From: an uncultured Clostridia bacterium
GTDB taxonomy: Bacteria > Bacillota > Clostridia > Oscillospirales > Ruminococcaceae
Assembly: GCA_947625155.1 (NCBI GenBank)
Contig: CANQNG010000006.1
Location: forward strand, 1 to 64,000
Length of the DNA stretch: 64,000 nt
Direction of reading: 5' to 3'
Below are positions 57,091-64,000 of the stretch, piece by piece. The notes below the pieces were generated by a model that saw nothing but the letters and a program-made list of their open reading frames with translations, did no database searches and was not told where the DNA came from. Position 1 is the stretch's first letter, and each line of letters starts with the position of its first letter. The translations under genes and the position numbers were made by a program.

Positions 57091-58377
57091 TCAGTCCTTG
57101 GAAAGCCTGTCCGCAATTTCAATTGCCGAAAAGCGCTCCGTAAAGCTGTCGTCGAGTTTCACCGTCAGCTTTTCGCCGGACTGCATATTTTTCAGGGCAG
57201 CCTCGCCCTGTTCGAGTTCATTGTCGCCGATCACTGCCGTGAAGCGTGCGCCGATCTTGTCGGCATACTTCATCTGCGCCCGCAGGCTCCTGCCCATGAC
57301 ATCCGTCTGTGCCGCAATGCCCTCTTTCCGGAGTGCTGCCGTCAGTTGCAGGCAAAGGTCGGCTGCCGCATCGCCCATAGGCACCAGATACAGGTCACAC
57401 CCCTGCGGCTGTGAAAGCGTCATGCCTTGATTTCTCAGCGTGAGCAGCAGGCGTTCCAATCCCATCCCGAAACCAAGTGCCGGAGTTTCCGGACCGCCAA
57501 GCTGTCCGATCAGCCCGTCATACCTGCCGCCGCCGCAGACCGTTCCCTGTGCGCCGATGTCGGTCGTCACAAATTCAAAGACAGTCTTGGTGTAGTAATC
57601 CAGCCCCCGGACGATCTTCGGGTCAACGGTGTAGTCGATACCCAGCATGGTGAGGTCAGCTTTCAGCTTCTCGAAGTGTTCGCTGCACGACTCGCAGAGA
57701 TAGTCTATGATCACCGGTGCATCCCGATTGACCGCCTGACATCCCGGGTCTTTGCAGTCCAGCAGGCGCATGGGGTTCTTGTTCAGGCGCTCCTGACAGG
57801 TCTCGCAGAGTTCTGCCCGGTGCGGTTCAAAATAGGCTTTCAGGGCTGTGTGATAGGCTTTCCGACAAGTCGGGCAGCCGATAGAATTGATGTGCAGCTG
57901 CGTGTTTTTCACGCCGAGGCGCTCTAAAATGCGCCCTGCCAGACTGATGACCTCCGCATCTGCCGAGGGCTGCGGCGAACCGATCATTTCCACACCGAAC
58001 TGGTGAAATTCCCGCAGCCGTCCTGCCTGCGGCTTTTCATGCCGGAAACAGGACAGTATGTAATACACCCGCAGCGGCAAAGCCTCATTCAGCATGCCAT
58101 TCTGCAAAATGGCACGTATCGTGCCTGCTGTCCCCTCCGGGCGGAGCGTAAATCTGTCATTGCCTGCCACAACGGCATACATTTCCTTCTGTACCACGTC
58201 GGTCGTTTCCCCCACGCCCCTTTCAAACAGTTCGGTCTGTTCAAAGGTCGGGATGCGCATTTCGGAAAACCCGAAAGAGTCCGCCGTCTCCCGCAGCATG
58301 CCCTCCAGCACCTGCCAGTCCCGGCTGACGGACGGCAGGATGTCCTCCGTTCCGTTCGGTCGTCTGAGTAACTCCAT
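57091..58377 (-). CDS. hisS: histidyl-tRNA synthetase
   Basis: RPNGTEDILP, FTLRPEGTAGTIRA, RGLDYYTKTVFEF, GGGRYDGLIGQLGG. Confidence 0.98.
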   Translation of the reverse strand: MELLRRPNGTEDILPSVSRDWQVLEGMLRETADSFGFSEMRIPTFEQTELFERGVGETTDVVQKEMYAVVAGNDRFTLRPEGTAGTIRAILQNGMLNEALPLRVYYILSCFRHEKPQAGRLREFHQFGVEMIGSPQPSADAEVISLAGRILERLGVKNTQLHINSIGCPTCRKAYHTALKAYFEPHRAELCETCQERLNKNPMRLLDCKDPGCQAVNRDAPVIIDYLCESCSEHFEKLKADLTMLGIDYTVDPKIVRGLDYYTKTVFEFVTTDIGAQGTVCGGGRYDGLIGQLGGPETPALGFGMGLERLLLTLRNQGMTLSQPQGCDLYLVPMGDAAADLCLQLTAALRKEGIAAQTDVMGRSLRAQMKYADKIGARFTAVIGDNELEQGEAALKNMQSGEKLTVKLDDSFTERFSAIEIADRLSKD

Positions 58378-58392
58378 AACTTCCTCCTTAGA

Positions 58393-58433
58393 AAAAAATC
58401 TGCTGCACGGCTGCGCTACGCAGCGGACAGCAG
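58393..58433 (-). terminator. intrinsic terminator/attenuator between mgsA and hisS
   Basis: CTGCTG...GCTGCG-TAG-CGCAGC...CAGCAG then ATTTTTTT on minus strand, directly before the hisS RBS. Confidence 0.75.
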
Positions 58434-58449
58434 ACTGTATGCGTTTCTA

Positions 58450-58860
58450 TTATAATGCAGGATTGCCGATCTCACGCCAATCCAGATCGCCCCGCTCCAA
58501 TGCCATGATCAATGCCTCAGCGGTCGCAATATTCGTTGCCACCGGAACATTGTGTACATCACACAGGCGGAGAAGCGTCATATCGTTTGCTTCTGCGGCA
58601 GCCGACTTCGTGGCGTTGGGGTCACGGAAAAACAATAATACGTCAATTTCATTGCAGCAGATCCTTGCAGCGATCTGTTCGCCGCCGCCCTGCGGACCGC
58701 TGAAATATTTCTGGATCGGCAGTCCTGTTGCTTCGCCCACGACCTTGCCGGTCGTTCCTGTTGCACAGAGCGTATACCTTGAAAGTATCCCGCAATAAGC
58801 AATACAGAACTGTACCATCAGCTCTTTTTTGGCATCATGTGCGATCAAGGCAATTGTCAT
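58450..58860 (-). CDS. mgsA: methylglyoxal synthase
   Basis: MTIALIAHDAKKELMVQFC, SGPQGGGEQIAARI, LLFFRDP, NVPVATNIATAE. Confidence 0.95.
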   Translation of the reverse strand: MTIALIAHDAKKELMVQFCIAYCGILSRYTLCATGTTGKVVGEATGLPIQKYFSGPQGGGEQIAARICCNEIDVLLFFRDPNATKSAAAEANDMTLLRLCDVHNVPVATNIATAEALIMALERGDLDWREIGNPAL

Positions 58861-58905
58861 AATATCATTCCCTTCCTCCGCCGCAAGGCGCTTCTATTCT
58901 TACTA

Positions 58906-59649
58906 TTATTTAATGACCAGCGGAATGTTGTCGCCACTCAGTCTCTTGGAAATGGCATCAAATGCCGCAAGGCTCGGTGCATTCGGCGGCAGGGGCGTAC
59001 CCTTGCCGGTGGATTCCTTCAGCGTGAAATCCTCCGGGATCACACCCAGCAGCTGGATGCCGACCGCATCGATGATCTGGTCAAGGTTATCGATCATGTG
59101 GGTCTGGATGTCCTTCTTGCTCAATTTGTTGACGAGCAGTCTCTGGCGCTTGTTGCCGCGCTTGTAGAACTCATCCGACATCATCGTAGCGTCCCGGATG
59201 CAGATCGGGTCGGGCGTTGTAACGACAAGGATCAGGTTTGCCTGCTCCACAATATCAAATACATGGGAATTGATACCAGCACCGGTATCAATGATGATCC
59301 AGTCAAAATATTTGCGGATACGGCGGCAAATGTCCACGATCTCTTCTGCTGTGACCGTCATAAAGGGGTCTTTCGGGGCGCAGAGGATGTTGAGATTGCT
59401 CGCCGTGGGCACAGTCGCAACAGCATCGAGGATCTCCTTCTTGCCCTTGAGCACATCGCCGAGATCATACTTCACCTTGCCGGACATGCCGAACATGATG
59501 TCCAGACAGCGCAGACCAAAGTCCAGCTCTATGATGAGCGTGCGGTTGCCCTGCTTGGCAAGGGTATAGCCAAGCCCGTAGCAGATAGAGGACTTGCCGG
59601 TGCCACCCTTACCGGAAGTGACCGCAATGAGTTTTGGATTATTAACCAT
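58906..59649 (-). CDS. MinD/ParA family P-loop ATPase
   Basis: KLIAVTSGKGGTGKSSICYGLGYTLAKQG deviant Walker A; next to mgsA and mre/pbp genes. Confidence 0.9.
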   Translation of the reverse strand: MVNNPKLIAVTSGKGGTGKSSICYGLGYTLAKQGNRTLIIELDFGLRCLDIMFGMSGKVKYDLGDVLKGKKEILDAVATVPTASNLNILCAPKDPFMTVTAEEIVDICRRIRKYFDWIIIDTGAGINSHVFDIVEQANLILVVTTPDPICIRDATMMSDEFYKRGNKRQRLLVNKLSKKDIQTHMIDNLDQIIDAVGIQLLGVIPEDFTLKESTGKGTPLPPNAPSLAAFDAISKRLSGDNIPLVIK

Positions 59650-59919
59650 GTATATTCTCCTTTCCAAGCTATCGCAAAAAGATCCCCCGGTCCATCCTTG
59701 TATATCGCAGCACCCCTATGATACAACAGAGAGAAGAACGGTTTCCCTGCCGTTTTCTGCTGCTGTTGTTGTACTTCAGAAATGCATCACATACCTACTT
59801 ATAATTATACCACAAATCTACGTTTTGTCAAATTGATTAGGGGGAAAAAACATAAAATTGTGAAAACTATTGCAATTAAACGTATAAATCTTATGAAATA
59901 TCACGGATCCACTCCGGTT

Positions 59920-61908
59920 TTACATAGCCCCGTACACATCCTCGTACAATTTGAGGATAGAGCGTATCATATATTTGGAGTATTCACCGCCCTCGATGAC
60001 CCCTGCGAAAGCGATCTTCGGGTCATCTGTCGGTGCGTAGCCGAGGAACACAGAGTCCTGCACACGGCTGGAAAACTGCGGCGTACCGGTCTTGATGGCA
60101 ACGGAATACCCTAGATCCGTCAGGGAGTATTTCTTGGGGAAGCCGTTGCCGGATGCCTGTATCATACCGGACTCCACAAATTGGTAGACATCCTCGCTCT
60201 TCACATCGATCTGAGCCGCAACAGTCGGCTTTGTCTTGCTGATGCAGTGTTCCATGTTGTAGTCCCAGATGCTGTCCACCAGATACGGCTGGTAGCGAAC
60301 GCCCTCGTTGGCAATGGTATTTGCCACGCAGGCAAGCTGGAGCGGTGAGACCATCGTTTCGCCGTTGCCGATACCTGCCTGTAGGACCTGTCCTACCGTC
60401 CACGGCATGCCCAATTCCCGGTATTTCTCCTGCGAAGCCATGTAGCCCTCTGCATCGGTCGTTTCAATGCCCGTATGCTGCCCGATACCGTAGAGGGCTG
60501 CATATTTCGTCAAATTGTCGATGCCCAGCTGCCTTGCCAGCTCGTAGAAGAACGAGTTGCAGGACACCCGCAGCGCTGGGGCGACCGCAATATAGCCGTG
60601 ATCGCCCGTGCAGTGGTAGTTGATGTCTTTGTAGTGATAGATGCCCTTGTTGCAGAGGAACGAAGTCGTTCCGGTGATGATGCCTTCATTCAGTCCGGCA
60701 GTCGCCGTGATCGTCTTGAACGTCGAACCCGGGCGGTACTGCCCCATTGTCGCCCGGTTGAACAGGGGGTTGCCCTCATTGGCGATCAGTTCGTCATACT
60801 GCTCGGCATACGTTGTCAGGTCGTAGGTCGGGGCAGTCACCTCACCTAAGATCGCCCCTGTCTTGGCATCGAGGACGACGATCGCCCCCGCATCGCCCCG
60901 CAGCCTGCTGCTAGATCCGCCGAGACTGTGGAAATTGGCAATGAAATTGTCTAAAATATCCTGCAAGCCCCGCTGAAATTCGCTGTTGACCGTCAGCTTG
61001 ACAGTATGCCCGGCATCGACCGGTTCTGTGATCTCATCCGAAACTGCCATGCCGTCCTCAAAGGTGATCGTCCGCACGCCGTCCGTCCCCTGCAGCTCGT
61101 CCTCCATTGCCTTTTCAATGCCGCTGATACCGACAATGGCATCCAGTTCATAGCCTTTTTCCAGATATTCTTCCGCATTTTCAGCAAAAATAGGACCGGT
61201 CGTCCCGATCTCGTGCGGGATCACATCGCCGACTAAGATCTTCCGCTCGGCGGTCTGTTCGATAGACACGCCCTGCAATTGCAGGCACAGCCCGGATATT
61301 TTCAGGACCGTCCGTTCCGAAAGCCCCCGTGCCAGCTCAAATTTATTCGAGATCGAAAAATCATCATCCAGCATCGTGAACCGGATCCCGGCGATCATCC
61401 GCCGCTGCGGTTCTGTATAGCTGTCCGAGATCCCATAGCTCTCACAAAGTACATCCATGCAGTTTTCAGCGGTCGCATAGGCATTCACCCCGATCTCCCG
61501 CTTGATGGCATCGATCTCCGACTGTTCCGCATCGGGCAGGAACGTGTAGGGATATGTCCGGGATATCGGCAGTGTGTCCGTCCATGCCGTGCTGTCCTGC
61601 TCCAGAATTTCAGCGAGCTGTAATAAAATGGCATTGCTCTGTGCATTGTCTGACGGAAAGCTGCTCTCGTCAATGACGACCGCATAGCTGACCGTGTTGC
61701 CGACCAGTGTCTCCCCGTTGGCATCTACGATCTCCCCACGGGTAGCGGAAATTTTCTGGGTGTACGTCGTGGTGATGACCTCATGCTTGGTATAAGCGCC
61801 CGGATCCACGACCTGCACTTTCATCAGCCGCAGCACACACAGGCTGGTACTTGCCAGCACCAGCAGCACCGCAAGGGCAGTCTTGAGATACTCTGAAACC
61901 GAATGCAT
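59920..61908 (-). CDS. class B penicillin-binding protein (PBP2/MrdA-like)
   Basis: YRPGSTFKTITATAGLNEG (SxxK), SCNSFFYELARQLG (SxN), AIKTGTPQ (KTG). Confidence 0.95.
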   Translation of the reverse strand: MHSVSEYLKTALAVLLVLASTSLCVLRLMKVQVVDPGAYTKHEVITTTYTQKISATRGEIVDANGETLVGNTVSYAVVIDESSFPSDNAQSNAILLQLAEILEQDSTAWTDTLPISRTYPYTFLPDAEQSEIDAIKREIGVNAYATAENCMDVLCESYGISDSYTEPQRRMIAGIRFTMLDDDFSISNKFELARGLSERTVLKISGLCLQLQGVSIEQTAERKILVGDVIPHEIGTTGPIFAENAEEYLEKGYELDAIVGISGIEKAMEDELQGTDGVRTITFEDGMAVSDEITEPVDAGHTVKLTVNSEFQRGLQDILDNFIANFHSLGGSSSRLRGDAGAIVVLDAKTGAILGEVTAPTYDLTTYAEQYDELIANEGNPLFNRATMGQYRPGSTFKTITATAGLNEGIITGTTSFLCNKGIYHYKDINYHCTGDHGYIAVAPALRVSCNSFFYELARQLGIDNLTKYAALYGIGQHTGIETTDAEGYMASQEKYRELGMPWTVGQVLQAGIGNGETMVSPLQLACVANTIANEGVRYQPYLVDSIWDYNMEHCISKTKPTVAAQIDVKSEDVYQFVESGMIQASGNGFPKKYSLTDLGYSVAIKTGTPQFSSRVQDSVFLGYAPTDDPKIAFAGVIEGGEYSKYMIRSILKLYEDVYGAM

Positions 61909-61919
61909 TGCTTCTCCTC

Positions 61920-62471
61920 TCACGAATTCCGGATGATCGTCTTTTCCAGCTCAAAGTTCCGCCGGCTGCCGCAGGCAGTACAGAGCTTTTTCACGATAAA
62001 ATACAGCGGTATCGCCGAAAGCACTGTCAAAATGCCGCTCGGCAGGATGATCCTCGTATAGACCAGCATCACATCATCATGTCCCCAGATCGCATAGTAG
62101 AACAGGAAATCCAGATACCCCTGCACCGTTGCACAGACTGCCGTCAGCAGCAGCATATTCAGCAGCTTTTCCCGCAGATAATAGCTGTACAGCAGCGAAA
62201 CTGCCACACAGCAGATCACCAGCCAGACAGCATTGTACCCCAGCAGCTTGCCGCACGCAATGTCCAGCAGCAGTCCGCTGATCATGCCGACTGCCGTTGC
62301 CTGCAATTCTCCCGTATGCGAGGAAATGCACAGTGCCAGCGGGATCAGCAGCAGCGGCTTGACAAAGCTGCCGGACGTTTCCGCCAGAAAGCTAATAAAG
62401 ATCATCACCGCAAACACCAGCCACTGCACCGTTTGCAGCAGCCAGTAACGGCGGGTCTCCGAACGGTTCAT
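61920..62471 (-). CDS. mreD: rod shape-determining protein MreD-like
   Basis: Polytopic ~180 aa between mreC and pbp2; LLLDIACGKLLGYNAVWLV. Confidence 0.85.
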   Translation of the reverse strand: MNRSETRRYWLLQTVQWLVFAVMIFISFLAETSGSFVKPLLLIPLALCISSHTGELQATAVGMISGLLLDIACGKLLGYNAVWLVICCVAVSLLYSYYLREKLLNMLLLTAVCATVQGYLDFLFYYAIWGHDDVMLVYTRIILPSGILTVLSAIPLYFIVKKLCTACGSRRNFELEKTIIRNS

Positions 62472-63319
62472 CTGCTCTCCTCTTTTCCCTCATGATCGGT
62501 GATCGCCATCACCATGTCCAGATGTGCCAGATCTGCTGCCGGCTCAATGACCGCATAGGCAGTCAGCCCGGTCTCGTCCATGCCGACCTCCTGCACATAG
62601 CCGACCGTATAGCCTTTCGGGAACAAACCATTCTCGCCGGATGTCACGATCGCCTTGTTTTCGGAAAGGATAGTGTCCTTGTCCAGATATTGCAGCCGGC
62701 ATTTTCCCTCCATGGCAAGCGCCACGCTGCCCGTCAGTACGCCCTGATCTTTGGTCGTGCTGCAATAGACGGCAACTGACAACTCCGGGGAAAGGATCGT
62801 CGTCACCGTTGCCGTATCTGTTCCGATCTCCGTAATGACCCCGATCAGCCCCTCTGCATTCACGATCGGCTGATAGAGCGCCAGACCGTCTGCCGTGCCG
62901 GCATCGATCATAAACGCACCAAAAGGGTCATTGGCAAGATAGCCGATGACCTCACAGGGGGCGGAGTAGGTGATCTCCTTATGCTGCTCCAGAATACCCG
63001 TGTACGCCTCCATGCGTTCCAGTTCCGCCTCCAAGACTTCCTGATCGGCGAGCTGCTGCTGCAGTTCGTTGATCTCGGAGCGCAGGGCACGATTCTGTTC
63101 GTAGTTCTCCCGGGCATTGCTGTACACTTCGAGAATGTACTCCACACGGGAAGAAATGGCATTGGATGCCCGCTGGAACGGTGCTGCAATGCTCCTGAAC
63201 ACGCCAACCGTGCTGATCGTATAGCCGCCCATGGTCAGCGCATAGATCATCACCCCCACCAACAGTGCTAAAATGCACACGATGATGCGAAATTTGGCGC
63301 TTTTCAAAAAATTGCCCAT
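62468..63319 (-). CDS. mreC: rod shape-determining protein MreC
   Basis: N-terminal TM, coiled coil, EVIGYLANDPFGAFMIDAGTADGL, GLIGVITEIGTDTATVTTIL. Confidence 0.93.
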   Translation of the reverse strand: MGNFLKSAKFRIIVCILALLVGVMIYALTMGGYTISTVGVFRSIAAPFQRASNAISSRVEYILEVYSNARENYEQNRALRSEINELQQQLADQEVLEAELERMEAYTGILEQHKEITYSAPCEVIGYLANDPFGAFMIDAGTADGLALYQPIVNAEGLIGVITEIGTDTATVTTILSPELSVAVYCSTTKDQGVLTGSVALAMEGKCRLQYLDKDTILSENKAIVTSGENGLFPKGYTVGYVQEVGMDETGLTAYAVIEPAADLAHLDMVMAITDHEGKEESR

Positions 63320-63349
63320 GCCTCTCCCTCCTTTCCCGTGCGGAACGGG

Positions 63350-64000
63350 TCATTTTTCATAGTATTTCAGGTATTCGACCAGTGTATCTTGGTATTTGTC
63401 CATGTTCTCCATGACTTTCCCTGCGCCCTCTGCCACGCAGTCAAGGGGAAATTCGGCAATATAGACAGGCATGCCGGTCTCCCGGTTGATGAGTTTGTCC
63501 AGTCCCCGCAGCAGCGCACCGCCGCCCGCAAGGGTGATGCCCTGATCAATGATGTCCGCTGCCAGTTCCGGCGGTGTCTCTTCCAGTGTGGTCTTGATGG
63601 CATCCACGATCCGGGACAGCGGTTCGGACATGGCATCCCGCACCTCCATGGAAGTAATGGTCACATTTTCGGGCAGCCCGTTCAGCAGGTTTCTGCCCTT
63701 GATCTCCATTTTTTCCTCAGTCTCTCCCGGAAATGCCGAACCGATCGTCAGCTTGATCTCCTCCGCCGAACGCTCCCCGATCAGCAGGCTGTATTTCTTC
63801 TTGATATAGTTCATGATCGCCGTATCAAAGGCATCCCCCGCACAGCGCACCGAATGGGAAATAACAGTTCCGCCTAGTGACACCACAGCGACTTCACTCG
63901 TGCCGCCGCCGATGTCCACGATCATGCTCCCCGTGGGTTCGGTGGTAGGCAGCCCTGCACCGATCGCAGCCGCCATCGGTTCCTCGACAATGAACACCGG
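63350..64000 (-). CDS. mreB: rod shape-determining protein MreB (truncated at window end)
   Basis: [53 protein letters not shown]. Confidence 0.97.
   Translation of the reverse strand, partial: PVFIVEEPMAAAIGAGLPTTEPTGSMIVDIGGGTSEVAVVSLGGTVISHSVRCAGDAFDTAIMNYIKKKYSLLIGERSAEEIKLTIGSAFPGETEEKMEIKGRNLLNGLPENVTITSMEVRDAMSEPLSRIVDAIKTTLEETPPELAADIIDQGITLAGGGALLRGLDKLINRETGMPVYIAEFPLDCVAEGAGKVMENMDKYQDTLVEYLKYYEK

Noticed and set aside
58377-58450. T-box riboswitch upstream of hisS
   Set aside because: Leader is only ~70 nt, no AGGGUGGNACCGCG antiterminator motif or specifier stem.

Overview
A 64 kb, GC-rich chromosomal window from a Ruminococcus-like (Oscillospiraceae) Firmicute; genus is inferred from gene content. 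It holds about 50 genes. Features include: an ACT-hom operon; a cellulosome-type scaffoldin cluster (a ScaC-like cohesin+dockerin adaptor, a module-sharing dockerin protein, and a ~1,278-aa scaffoldin with four cohesin-like modules); a CBM22-GH10-dockerin xylanase and another dockerin protein; an OmpR-family two-component system; pyrG; rny; spoVAD-spoVAE; oadG-oadB; an ECF sigma/anti-sigma pair; a TPP-riboswitch thi operon; pckG, folD and lgt; two M16 peptidases; darA-holB-yaaT; an O-antigen/teichoic-acid-type ABC exporter; an EAL protein; aspS-hisS; mgsA-minD; and pbp2-mreD-mreC-mreB. The most interesting unexplained signal is a pair of paralogous small RNA loci, about 13.42-13.54 kb (+) and 23.90-23.81 kb (-). 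Each is preceded by 11-bp-periodic direct repeats (Pho-box-like, CTGTCAT/TTTTCAC type) placed exactly 10 bp upstream of a -10 box. Each is followed by a hairpin with an ACCCCAA loop, a near-identical single-stranded segment ATCCCC..ATAATCCCTATATCATG, and an intrinsic terminator. The same box with the same 10-bp spacing sits upstream of the adjacent response-regulator gene, suggesting a small regulon of one two-component system and two C-rich sRNAs. Other leads are a stand-alone structured ~275-nt ncRNA candidate upstream of darA, a structured leader upstream of rny, a divergent ribbon-helix-helix/SLOG-like gene pair with an operator-like palindrome, and a family of modular dispersed intergenic repeats. 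All calls were made by eye from sequence and supplied translations; no database search or folding program was run.
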